DNA from: an uncultured Hungatella sp. | Lineage (GTDB): Bacteria; Bacillota; Clostridia; Lachnospirales; Lachnospiraceae | NCBI GenBank assembly: GCA_910588325.1 | Contig: CAJUPP010000045.1 | Coordinates: 1-30,551, forward strand | Direction of reading: 5' to 3' | DNA: 30,551 bases | Shown here: positions 1 through 8,159 of the stretch, one piece after another | Layout of the letters: each line of letters starts with the position of its first letter | Position numbering within the stretch: the first letter of the stretch is position 1 | The notes under the pieces: generated by a model | The model's database searches: none | What the model was told of the DNA's origin: nothing | What the model saw: only the letters and a program-made list of their open reading frames with translations | Made by a program: the position numbers and the translations under genes

Positions 1-332
1 TGGAAGAACTGTGCTACTACATCAAAGAGAACTCCCTGTGCGGCCTTGGACAGACTGCACCCAACCCGGTTCTCTCCACCCTGCGCTATTTCCGTGACGA
101 GTATGAGGCACACATCAAAGAAAAGAGATGTCCGGCCGGCGTATGTAAGGCTCTTCTGTCCTACCGTATTGACCCGGATAAGTGCCGCGGCTGTACCCTG
201 TGTGCCCGCAACTGTCCTAACAACGCGATTTCCGGAACCGTCCGCAATCCTCACGTCATCGACCAGGATAAATGTATCAAGTGCGGCGCTTGTATGGAAA
301 AATGTAAATTTGGCGCAATCTACAAAAAGTAA
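1..332 (+). CDS. hydB: NADH-dependent [FeFe]-hydrogenase, NuoF-like subunit HydB, C-terminal part
   Basis: The window opens inside this gene; about 109 C-terminal residues are visible, read from position 3 and ending in TAA at 330-332. The piece starts with the NuoF-type [4Fe-4S] region (ENSLCGLGQTAPNPV), followed by a two-cluster ferredoxin domain with CRGCTLCARNCP and CIKCGACMEKC. That appended ferredoxin domain is characteristic of HydB/HndC subunits of trimeric or tetrameric NAD(P)-linked, often electron-bifurcating, hydrogenases rather than complex I NuoF. The subunit binds FMN and NAD(H) in the missing part and passes electrons to HydA. hydA follows after 15 nt, so they are one operon; a HydC subunit would be expected upstream, outside the window. 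Confidence 0.9.
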   Translation, partial: EELCYYIKENSLCGLGQTAPNPVLSTLRYFRDEYEAHIKEKRCPAGVCKALLSYRIDPDKCRGCTLCARNCPNNAISGTVRNPHVIDQDKCIKCGACMEKCKFGAIYKK

Positions 333-347
333 TGAAGGAGAATCGGA

Positions 348-2096
348 ATGGAGAATATTACTCTTAAAATTAACGGTATGGAAGTCAGCGCCCCCAAGGG
401 TTCTACCATCCTTGAGGCAGCCAGACTTGCTCACATTGAAATTCCTACCCTCTGCTTCTTAAAAGAGATTAACGAAATCGGCGCATGCCGTATCTGTGTT
501 GTCGAGGTAAAAGGCGCAAGAAGTCTGGTGGCTTCCTGTGTATACCCCGTCAGCGAGGGTATGGAAGTATGGACCAACACCCCCAAGGTGCTTGCGTCCC
601 GCAAAAAGACACTACAGCTTCTGCTTTCTAACCATGACAGGAAGTGCCTTTCCTGCGTAAGAAGCGGCAACTGCGAACTGCAGCAGCTTTGTAAAGAGCT
701 GGGCGTGGAGGATGAAGCCTTCTATGACGGCGACAGAACCCCCTCCTGCATCGACGACAGCGCGACCCACATGCTCCGAGACAACTCCAAGTGTATCCTG
801 TGCCGCCGCTGTATCGCTGTCTGCGAGAAGACCCAGGGAATCGGCGTCATCGGTGCCAATATGCGCGGATTCGCCACCTTCATCGGCTCTGCCTTTGACA
901 TGGGCCTGGGCGAGACCTCCTGTGTATCCTGCGGTCAGTGCATCGCCGTATGTCCTACCGGTGCTCTCCAGGAGAAGTCTCAAATTGATCAGGTTATGGC
1001 TGCCATCGCAGACCCGGCAAAGCATGTCATCGTGCAGACCGCTCCGGCAGTCCGTGCAGGCCTGGGCGAGGAGTTCGGCTATCCCATCGGCACCAACGTG
1101 GAAGGCAAGATGGCTGCAGCCCTCAGAAGACTTGGCTTTGACAAAGTATTTGATACGGACTTTGGCGCCGACTTAACCATCATGGAAGAGGCCAACGAGT
1201 TTATCGACAGAGTTCAGAATAAGGGCGTACTGCCTATGATTACCTCCTGCTCTCCGGGATGGATCAAATATTGTGAACACTATTTCCCGGATATGACGGA
1301 GCATCTGTCCAGCTGTAAGTCTCCTCAGCAGATGTTCGGCGCTATCGCCAAATCCTATTACGCTGAGAAGATGGGCTTAAAGCCGGAGGATATTGTATCC
1401 GTGTCCATTATGCCTTGTACAGCCAAGAAGTTTGAAATCAACCGACCGGATCAGGCAGCCAACGGAGTTCCGGATGTAGATTTTGCCCTGACTACCAGAG
1501 AATTGGGAAGAATGATAAAGAAAGCCGGTATCAAGTTTACCCAGCTTCCAGATGAGAAGTTCGACGCGCCGTTAGGCCTGGGCACCGGTGCGGCCGTTAT
1601 CTTCGGAACTACCGGCGGCGTTATGGAGGCTGCCCTCAGAACAGCTGTCGAGACACTGACCGGCGAGGAACTTCAGAATCTGGACTTCGCGGATGTCCGC
1701 GGTCTGGAAGGCATCAAGGAGGCTTCCTATTCCGTAGCCGGCATGGATGTAAAGGTTGCCGTAGCTTCCGGTCTGGGCAATGCAAAGAAGCTGCTTGAAA
1801 AGGTAAAAGCCGGTGAGGCAAATTATCACTTTATCGAGATCATGGGATGTCCGGGCGGATGTATTAACGGCGGCGGCCAGCCGCAGCAACCTGGCTATAT
1901 CAGGAACACAGTAGATGTCCGGGCCCTCCGCGCCAAAGTACTGTACGATTCCGACAAGGACAATCCTATCCGCAAGTCTCATGAGAACCCTGCCATCAAG
2001 GAGCTGTATGAGACCTACTTAGGAAAGCCCGGCAGCGAGAAAGCACATCATCTGCTGCATACCACATATGTGAAGAGAAGTGTTAACGGGAATTAA
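348..2096 (+). CDS. hydA: NADH-dependent [FeFe]-hydrogenase catalytic subunit HydA
   Basis: Cytoplasmic catalytic subunit that makes H2 from protons using electrons from NADH/ferredoxin. 582 aa. Domains in order: plant-type [2Fe-2S] (C36, C47, C50, C64); a His/Cys [4Fe-4S] site (H96, C100, C103, C109); two ferredoxin [4Fe-4S] clusters (C149-C159 and C192-C202); the H-cluster domain with L1 TSCSPGW (299-305), L2 MPCTAKK (C357) and L3 MGCPGGCINGG (C501, C505); and a C-terminal iron-hydrogenase small-subunit-like tail (about 525-575). ATG at 348 follows AAGGAG. The layout matches HydA/HndD of multimeric NAD(P)-linked hydrogenases. L1 has one Cys where many [FeFe]-hydrogenases have two; I recall this form in the HndD/HydA branch, so it is probably natural. 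Confidence 0.95.
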   Translation: MENITLKINGMEVSAPKGSTILEAARLAHIEIPTLCFLKEINEIGACRICVVEVKGARSLVASCVYPVSEGMEVWTNTPKVLASRKKTLQLLLSNHDRKCLSCVRSGNCELQQLCKELGVEDEAFYDGDRTPSCIDDSATHMLRDNSKCILCRRCIAVCEKTQGIGVIGANMRGFATFIGSAFDMGLGETSCVSCGQCIAVCPTGALQEKSQIDQVMAAIADPAKHVIVQTAPAVRAGLGEEFGYPIGTNVEGKMAAALRRLGFDKVFDTDFGADLTIMEEANEFIDRVQNKGVLPMITSCSPGWIKYCEHYFPDMTEHLSSCKSPQQMFGAIAKSYYAEKMGLKPEDIVSVSIMPCTAKKFEINRPDQAANGVPDVDFALTTRELGRMIKKAGIKFTQLPDEKFDAPLGLGTGAAVIFGTTGGVMEAALRTAVETLTGEELQNLDFADVRGLEGIKEASYSVAGMDVKVAVASGLGNAKKLLEKVKAGEANYHFIEIMGCPGGCINGGGQPQQPGYIRNTVDVRALRAKVLYDSDKDNPIRKSHENPAIKELYETYLGKPGSEKAHHLLHTTYVKRSVNGN

Positions 2097-2106
2097 ATGA
2101 AATAAA

Positions 2107-2140
2107 AGAAAACCGGTGTGAGAATTCATGCCGGTTTTTT
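2107..2140. terminator. Bidirectional intrinsic terminator between hydA and the peptide operon
   Basis: AAAACCGG (2109-2116) pairs with CCGGTTTT (2131-2138) around a 14-nt loop. A T run (2135-2140) follows on the + strand, and on the - strand the stem is followed by TTTTCTTTTATTT. It can therefore end both hydA (+) and the converging cysteine-desulfidase operon (-). Confidence 0.85.
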
Positions 2141-2174
2141 ATAGGTCCGTATGTGTTCCTGTCCTTACTTCCTT

Positions 2175-3461
2175 CTATTGCGCCACATCGACTTTATCAA
2201 TCATAATATTCAGAATTTCCACGTCCGTGTGCTTCATTCCCACACGCCCAATATATCCTATGCTACGGATCGTTTCCTCCACACTTTCTTTCACAATTCC
2301 CTCTCCAGGATGGAACGTACGGTTTACCATTCCCATATAGTGAGCCAGAATAGCTGCGTCCACCGCCGATGCGATCTTTGCCGCACAGGAAGGCTTTGCA
2401 CCATCACAGACAATTCCGCCTACGTTGGCAATGGTATTAACAATGGTCTCACCAATTTTTTCGTACCCCCCGCCTGTCATATAGGTAATGGCCGCTCCTG
2501 CTCCACAGGCTGCGCTGACAGCTCCGCAATAAGCGGATAGACTTCCAATATATTTTTTCTGATGAATTGCTATCAAATTGCTGACTACCAGAGCGCGGAA
2601 CAGAGCTTCTTCGCTGAGATTCAGCTCTTTTGCAAACTCAATGACAGGAAGAGAGACCGTCATACCCTGATTACCACTTCCGAAGTTAATCACCACAGGA
2701 AGAGAGCAGCCGGACATTCTGGCGTCTGAACCTGCAGCCGCCTTTGCCCTTGCACGAGTTTTCACATTATTTCCATAATACTGAATCAATGTCCGCCCTA
2801 CCTGAGCCCCATAGTTTTTATTTAACCCTTCCTGAGCAATGGCCGTATTGTAAGCCACTTGGCGTTCCAGAACTTCTCTTACATCATCTATGTCCACCTC
2901 ATCGGCAAAATCCAGAATGTCTTTTACATTCAGCTTCGAGCGATCTACGGCATTGGAATCTTCATCGTGCTCCAGAGAACATTCAAAAATCGTCTGACCA
3001 TCTTTTACAATCTTTGTGATATACGTATGGCGGTTGATAATTGTCACTTCCGCTTCATGCCCCTGGCCTTTGGCGCAGGCTACGATATACAAATTTGCCA
3101 CATCCTCCACCAGATTGCAGCTGCAAAACCCCTTCTCTATCAGCCGTCTCGTCTTTTCAATATGTTCTCTGGTCACATTCTCCAAAACTTCCAGCTGGCT
3201 GTCTGCATCCCCGCCCACAACCCCCAGGGTCGCTGCCGCATCAATCCCCTTCATTCCTCCGGAATTAGGTACTGTAACTCCTTTTACATTTTTTATAATA
3301 TTGCCGCTGCAGCTCATCTCAATATGTTCCGGTAAACACCCCAGTACGTCCCTGGCCTTCGCTGCTGCAAAGGCAATGGCAATAGGCTCCGTGCATCCCA
3401 GTGCCGGAACCAACTCCGCCTTTAAGATTCCACAATAATTATTGTACAAAGATTTATCCAT
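2175..3461 (-). CDS. UPF0597 / L-cysteine desulfidase family protein (L-serine dehydratase alpha-like)
   Basis: About 428 aa, the usual length of the UPF0597 family (E. coli YhaM/CyuA and archaeal L-cysteine desulfidase). Known members are oxygen-sensitive Fe-S enzymes that convert L-cysteine to pyruvate, ammonia and sulfide. Family marks: the N-terminal PALGCTEPIAIA motif (Cys about residue 23), a glycine-rich AACGAGAAITYMTGG stretch (about 318-332) and VCDGAKPSCAAK (about 352-363), whose cysteines are likely cluster ligands. ATG at 3461 is preceded by AGGAAAAGGACAAG; a TTG ten codons upstream at 3491 overlaps the pepT stop and also has a purine-rich stretch, so the start is not certain. It is last in the peptide operon, so its substrate may come from imported peptides. 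Serine deaminase activity is the alternative. Confidence 0.85.
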   Translation of the reverse strand: MDKSLYNNYCGILKAELVPALGCTEPIAIAFAAAKARDVLGCLPEHIEMSCSGNIIKNVKGVTVPNSGGMKGIDAAATLGVVGGDADSQLEVLENVTREHIEKTRRLIEKGFCSCNLVEDVANLYIVACAKGQGHEAEVTIINRHTYITKIVKDGQTIFECSLEHDEDSNAVDRSKLNVKDILDFADEVDIDDVREVLERQVAYNTAIAQEGLNKNYGAQVGRTLIQYYGNNVKTRARAKAAAGSDARMSGCSLPVVINFGSGNQGMTVSLPVIEFAKELNLSEEALFRALVVSNLIAIHQKKYIGSLSAYCGAVSAACGAGAAITYMTGGGYEKIGETIVNTIANVGGIVCDGAKPSCAAKIASAVDAAILAHYMGMVNRTFHPGEGIVKESVEETIRSIGYIGRVGMKHTDVEILNIMIDKVDVAQ

Positions 3462-3487
3462 CTTGTCCTTTTCCTGTGCTTCCTTTC

Positions 3488-4729
3488 TCAAGTCTTTTCC
3501 TTCGCATTCATCTCAACAATTTTTATAAGAAGCTTCACGATTGTTTCCATGGCCTGAATGCAGGCCACCTCATATCTTCCGTGGGCGTTGCGGCTCCCTG
3601 TACAGAGATTTGGGCATGGCAGTCCCATAAAAGACAGCCTGGCTCCGTCCGTACCGCCGCGCACCGGCTTAAGAAGCGGCTTAATCCCCAACTCCTCCAT
3701 GGCTTTGCAAACATCAGTGACAAGATGCATGTGAGGCGCTATCTTTTCTTTCATATTATAATAGGAATCTGTTATTTCCAGGCTCACCGTGCCATCTCCG
3801 TACCGTTGATTTAGAAAATCCGCTATCTGGTTCATGACCACTTTCTTTTTCTCAAATTTTTCTCTGTCATGATCCCGAATCAGATATTTCATAAACGTCT
3901 CTTCCACATTGCCTTTCACACTTTCCAGGTGAAAAAAACCTTCATATTTTTCAGTGTACATCGGGTTCTCAAATACAGGAAGGAGACGATGAAATTCCAT
4001 AGCCGTAAGAAGAGAGTTAACCATACGGTTTTTAGACGCCCCTGGATGAATGCCCACTCCATGAACAGTTACCCGAGCGGCAGCAGCATTAAAATTCTCA
4101 TATTCTATTTCTCCCAATTCCCCACCATCCACCGTATAGGCATATTCCGCCCCAAACCCGTCCACATCAAATTCATCTGCGCCGCGTCCCACTTCTTCAT
4201 CCGGTGTAAAACCAATACAGATGGTTCCATGAGGGATCTTCGGGTGCCTGAGAAAATAACTTGCCATGGTCATAATTTCCGCCACGCCCGCCTTGTCATC
4301 TCCGCCAAGCAGTGTGGTACCGTCTGTTGCAATCAGATCCTGTCCCTTATAATCCATAAGAAAGGGAAAATCCGCCACTTTCATGACAATATTTCTGTCC
4401 TTATTCAGGCAAATATCCTGCCCGTCATAATTCTTGATAATCTGAGGCCTTACGTTTCTTCCTGTCAGGGAAGGAGCTGTATCCATATGGGCAATAAACC
4501 CCAGCTTTGGAATATTGGCTTTTTCACAGGAAGCGGAAGCCGGAATAACAGCATATACATAGCCGTATTCGCTGATCCTGACATTCTTTGCTCCCATGAT
4601 CCTCAGTTCATCCGCCAGATACTCAGCCAGTTTCCATTGTTTTTCCGTGCTGGGAATCTGTTGAATACCTTCCTGAGACTGCGTGTCAAATGACACATAT
4701 CTTAAAAAACGATCCACAACTTCTGACAT
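3488..4729 (-). CDS. pepT: Peptidase T (tripeptide aminopeptidase)
   Basis: 413 aa, normal PepT length, M20B metallopeptidase removing the N-terminal residue of tripeptides in the cytoplasm. Two-zinc-site residues are visible: HMDTAPS (H81, D83), LGGDDKAG (D144), TPDEEVGRG (E178/E179), TVDGGELGEIEYENFNA (D201) and a C-terminal SRNAHGRYE histidine. ATG at 4729 has AGGAAAGGG six nt upstream. Its stop overlaps a possible TTG start of the desulfidase gene, and the PepV-like gene ends 38 nt upstream, so it is co-transcribed with the Opp transporter and completes peptide breakdown. Confidence 0.95.
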   Translation of the reverse strand: MSEVVDRFLRYVSFDTQSQEGIQQIPSTEKQWKLAEYLADELRIMGAKNVRISEYGYVYAVIPASASCEKANIPKLGFIAHMDTAPSLTGRNVRPQIIKNYDGQDICLNKDRNIVMKVADFPFLMDYKGQDLIATDGTTLLGGDDKAGVAEIMTMASYFLRHPKIPHGTICIGFTPDEEVGRGADEFDVDGFGAEYAYTVDGGELGEIEYENFNAAAARVTVHGVGIHPGASKNRMVNSLLTAMEFHRLLPVFENPMYTEKYEGFFHLESVKGNVEETFMKYLIRDHDREKFEKKKVVMNQIADFLNQRYGDGTVSLEITDSYYNMKEKIAPHMHLVTDVCKAMEELGIKPLLKPVRGGTDGARLSFMGLPCPNLCTGSRNAHGRYEVACIQAMETIVKLLIKIVEMNAKEKT

Positions 4730-4767
4730 ATCCCTTTCCTTTCCTCTCCTCTGCCTGACAGCACCTG

Positions 4768-6171
4768 TTAATCTACCATATCATCCAGCGTAATCAGTGC
4801 CATTGTGTATATTTCTACAGCTTTCATCATATTTTCAATGCATACACATTCATCCGACTGATGTCCTTTTCCGCGATCCGGCCAGCCAGGCTTCTTCTGG
4901 TCAAGAATTCCCGGACCATAGGCCACTGCATTCGGAAGTTTTCTGGCGTATGTGCCTCCGCCCATGGCATAGGGCTCAAAGTGTCTCTGCCACACCGAAT
5001 CACAGATCTGACTTAGCTTCTTTACCTTCTCATCTTCCGGATCTATGGCGTGAGAATGATTATTCTTCACAGCAGATACGTTCCATCCGAAATGGCTGGC
5101 TGTCTCTCTAATATCAGCTATCAGTCTCTCCTGATCCATGCTTGCAGGATAACGAATATTCATAGTCTGGGAAATCATTCCGTCCGTTGTCTTTACCATG
5201 CCGCCGATCATTGTCAGCTTCCCTGACAGATTATCCTCATAGGCAATTCCCATACCGCTTCCATAATATCCTTCAAAGGCATCCCTTACAAATCTCAGGC
5301 ACTCTGCAGCCTTGCTGTCTGCCAGCCCGTTTTCTATAAGGTAATCCGCCAGCTTCACTGCCGCGCTTTCCGCTCCCTCCGGAAAAGCTGCATGAGCCGT
5401 CTTTCCTGTGGCCGACACCTTTACCAGACCGCCTTCCAGAATTTCCAAAGAGATATCCGGCCTCCGGATCAGTCTTTCTCCATGGTTCCCTTCAATATCC
5501 AGGTCTGTCAGAACAGCTTCGGCCAAAGCAGGTACTGCATTATTTGCATGTCCTGCCGTAAAAGAAATTATATTTCCTTCTAATTTCCTTTCAAACGTTC
5601 CTTCTAGAATCCCCTTCTCCGCATAACACACAGGAAAGGAAGCGTCCGGTACAATAGAGAAAGCAGGGTTCGGATAATGTTTCTTGTAATACTCAATGTC
5701 CTCCATACCATGCTCCTCACTGCATCCATAATAAAGGCGAATCGTGTGAGTTAAAGATTTGCCCTGTTCCTTCAAATAACGAAGCGCATACAAAGAGGCC
5801 ACAGCCGGGCCTTTGTTGTCCGAGCTTCCCCTGGCATAGATCCAGCCGTCTTTTATAATTGGATCATATGGGTCAGAAGTCCATCCGCTCCCTTCGTCCA
5901 CTACATCCACATGGGAAAAAATACCTATCTCCTTCTCTCCCGTTCCCTTCAGAATAGCACTGCCGCAATAATACTCATGATTTTCAACAGAAAATCCGTA
6001 TCTTTCGCTCATAGAAAGAGCCGCGTCCAGCATATGGGCGCAGCCTTCCCCAAATGGAAATCTCCCGTTCTGCGGCTCACTTACACTGCGAATACGAAAG
6101 AATTCCATCATATCTTCCACAAATTCCTGTCTATGTTCCTCCATCCAGATCCTGACCGGTGATTTTTCCAT
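4768..6171 (-). CDS. pepV: M20 dipeptidase, PepV/Sapep family
   Basis: 467 aa, close to the PepV norm of about 470. Zinc dipeptidase acting on a broad range of dipeptides. Metal-site residues: SHVDVVDEG (H87, D89), GSSDNKGP (D118), GCSEEHGMEDIEY (E152/E153) and VPDASFP. I start at ATG 6171, which has GAGGAGG six nt upstream; an open extension of 17 codons to 6222 runs into oppF and has no such signal. oppF stops one base before this start, implying translational coupling with the importer. The exact specificity (PepV versus Sapep-like) cannot be read from sequence. Confidence 0.9.
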   Translation of the reverse strand: MEKSPVRIWMEEHRQEFVEDMMEFFRIRSVSEPQNGRFPFGEGCAHMLDAALSMSERYGFSVENHEYYCGSAILKGTGEKEIGIFSHVDVVDEGSGWTSDPYDPIIKDGWIYARGSSDNKGPAVASLYALRYLKEQGKSLTHTIRLYYGCSEEHGMEDIEYYKKHYPNPAFSIVPDASFPVCYAEKGILEGTFERKLEGNIISFTAGHANNAVPALAEAVLTDLDIEGNHGERLIRRPDISLEILEGGLVKVSATGKTAHAAFPEGAESAAVKLADYLIENGLADSKAAECLRFVRDAFEGYYGSGMGIAYEDNLSGKLTMIGGMVKTTDGMISQTMNIRYPASMDQERLIADIRETASHFGWNVSAVKNNHSHAIDPEDEKVKKLSQICDSVWQRHFEPYAMGGGTYARKLPNAVAYGPGILDQKKPGWPDRGKGHQSDECVCIENMMKAVEIYTMALITLDDMVD

Positions 6172-6172
6172 T

Positions 6173-7153
6173 TTACGCCTCCTCAAATAAATGACAGGCC
6201 ACCATATGGCCGCATCCCACATCCTTTAACTCCGGCACACAGGCTTTGCACTTTTCCGTAGCATACCGGCACCGGGTATGGAATCTGCACCCGCTTGGCG
6301 GATGAAAAGGACTGGGCACATCTCCTTCCAGATGAATCTTATGGTATTCTACATCCATATCCGGAATGGGAATAGCCGACATCAGTGCCTTGGTATAAGG
6401 ATGGCAGGGATTCTCATATAACTCTTTTTTGTCTGCAATCTCCATAACCTTTCCCAAGTACATAACCATAATGCGGTCACAGATATAGCGCACCACACTG
6501 AGATCATGAGAAATGAACAGATAGGTCAGGCTCAATTCCCTTTGCAGGTCTTTCATCAGGTTCAGCACCTGGGCCCGAACAGACACATCCAAAGCCGATA
6601 CTGGCTCATCACAGACCACAAATTTGGGATTCAGTACCAATGCTCTGGCTATGACAATCCGCTGCCTTTGCCCGCCGGAAAATTCATGGGGATACCGATT
6701 CATAAATTCCAGAGGAAGGCCCACCTTCTCCATCAGCTCTGCCACCTTTTCCTGCCGTTCTTTCCTGGTTCCCATAGAAAACACGTCTAATGGAGACTGA
6801 ATCAGCTCTTTTACAGTCATACGGGGATTTAAAGAAGAATAAGGGTCCTGAAAAATAATCTGTAATTCTTTTCTTAAATTCCTCATCTGTTCTTTATCGT
6901 ATTCCAGAAGATTCTTTCCTTCATAAAACACCTGGCCGGAAGTAGGCTCATGAAGTCTCAGGATTGCTCTTCCCAAGGTAGATTTTCCGCATCCGGATTC
7001 TCCCACTACCCCCAGAGTCTGACATTGCGGGATAGAGAATTCGACTCCGTCAACAGCCTTTACAGCCCTGGTTTCTTTCCGAAACAATTCCTTCCTGCCA
7101 AAAAAATACTTTGAAAGATGACGTACTTCTATGAAAGGAACTTGATCTGTCAT
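6173..7153 (-). CDS. oppF: Oligopeptide/dipeptide ABC transporter ATP-binding protein OppF/DppF
   Basis: 326 aa ATPase energising peptide import from the cytoplasmic side. Walker A GESGCGKST, Q-loop in IIFQDPYSSLNPRM, signature FSGGQRQR, Walker B FVVCDEPVSALD and H-loop ISHDLSVV are all present, followed by the oligopeptide-type C-terminal extension with cysteines (GCRFHTRCRYATEKC). The SSLNPRMTV form and the order after an OppD-type ATPase identify the OppF/DppF partner. Start ATG 7153 overlaps the oppD stop (ATGA) and has GGGGAGG upstream. OppF and OppD presumably form a heterodimer under permeases OppB/OppC. Confidence 0.93.
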   Translation of the reverse strand: MTDQVPFIEVRHLSKYFFGRKELFRKETRAVKAVDGVEFSIPQCQTLGVVGESGCGKSTLGRAILRLHEPTSGQVFYEGKNLLEYDKEQMRNLRKELQIIFQDPYSSLNPRMTVKELIQSPLDVFSMGTRKERQEKVAELMEKVGLPLEFMNRYPHEFSGGQRQRIVIARALVLNPKFVVCDEPVSALDVSVRAQVLNLMKDLQRELSLTYLFISHDLSVVRYICDRIMVMYLGKVMEIADKKELYENPCHPYTKALMSAIPIPDMDVEYHKIHLEGDVPSPFHPPSGCRFHTRCRYATEKCKACVPELKDVGCGHMVACHLFEEA

Positions 7154-8139
7154 GCCTCTACCTCCCCAGCCTTTTCTTTGTATTTCCAGCAGCGCACCTT
7201 CTGACCGCCTGTCTTATAAAGAGGCGGCGGACAATCTCTGCAGATTTCCATAGCGTCCTTGCATCTGGCGCAGAAACGGCAACCTTTGGGCATCTTATCT
7301 AATGTGGGTACGGTTCCATCAATAGAATACAGACGGTCCAAATCCTTGTCCAGCCGTGGAATCGAAGCCAGAAGTCCTTTTGTATAAGGATGTTTCGGCT
7401 CTTTAAAAATCTGTCTTGCCGTGCCGTATTCCATAACCTTTCCTGCATACATGACCATAATATGATCGGACATCTCCGCCACCACGCCAAGGTCATGGGT
7501 AATCAGCATAATCGCCGCATTGATATTCTTCTTTAGTTCCAGCATTAAATCGATAATCTGCGCCTGGATGGTTACATCCAGGGCAGTGGTAGGCTCGTCT
7601 GCGATCAAGAGGGACGGATTACAAGAAAGAGCCATGGCTATCATAACTCTCTGCCTCATGCCGCCAGAAAGCTGATGAGGGTACTCCCTAAGCCTGCGTT
7701 CCGGTGAAGATACTCCTACCTTTGTCAATATATCCAGGGCTTTTTTTCTGATCTCCTCTTTCGGAAGTTTATTGTGAACCTTTATGGTCTCCTCCAGCTG
7801 CTTTCCCACAGTCTGCACCGGATTTAAGGATGTCATAGAATCCTGGAATATCATGGAAATCTCTTTTCCCCGAATCTTACACATCGCTTTATTATCCAGA
7901 CTGGTAATATCCTGCCCCTTATAAATAATGGTGCCTCCGGCAATTTTTCCTACAGCCTGGGGAAGCAGATGAAGGATCGACAGGGAAGTCACGCTTTTGC
8001 CACATCCGGATTCTCCCACGATTCCTAGAGTCTCACCCTCTTCAATGACAAAACTGACATCGTCCACTGCTGTTACCCGTCCGTTTTTTGTTTTGAACTG
8101 TGTCTTTAAATGTCTTACTTCCAATAACGGCTGTCCCAT
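7150..8139 (-). CDS. oppD: Oligopeptide/dipeptide ABC transporter ATP-binding protein OppD/DppD
   Basis: 329 aa. Walker A GESGCGKSV, Q-loop IFQDSMTSLNPV, signature LSGGMRQR, Walker B LLIADEPTTALD, H-loop ITHDLGVVAE and a C-terminal oligopeptide-type extension with clustered cysteines (GCRFCARCKDAMEIC) that in relatives can bind an Fe-S cluster. ATG 8139 follows AAGGGGACTGGTT. It lies 20 nt after the oppA stop and overlaps oppF by 4 nt, so the two ATPases are translationally coupled. Confidence 0.93.
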   Translation of the reverse strand: MGQPLLEVRHLKTQFKTKNGRVTAVDDVSFVIEEGETLGIVGESGCGKSVTSLSILHLLPQAVGKIAGGTIIYKGQDITSLDNKAMCKIRGKEISMIFQDSMTSLNPVQTVGKQLEETIKVHNKLPKEEIRKKALDILTKVGVSSPERRLREYPHQLSGGMRQRVMIAMALSCNPSLLIADEPTTALDVTIQAQIIDLMLELKKNINAAIMLITHDLGVVAEMSDHIMVMYAGKVMEYGTARQIFKEPKHPYTKGLLASIPRLDKDLDRLYSIDGTVPTLDKMPKGCRFCARCKDAMEICRDCPPPLYKTGGQKVRCWKYKEKAGEVEA

Positions 8140-8159
8140 AACCAGTCCCCTTTATCTTT

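Noticed and set aside
46..462. Open frame overlapping the hydB end and hydA start
   Set aside because: Out of frame with the cysteine motifs of HydB and HydA; composition is that of a shadow frame.
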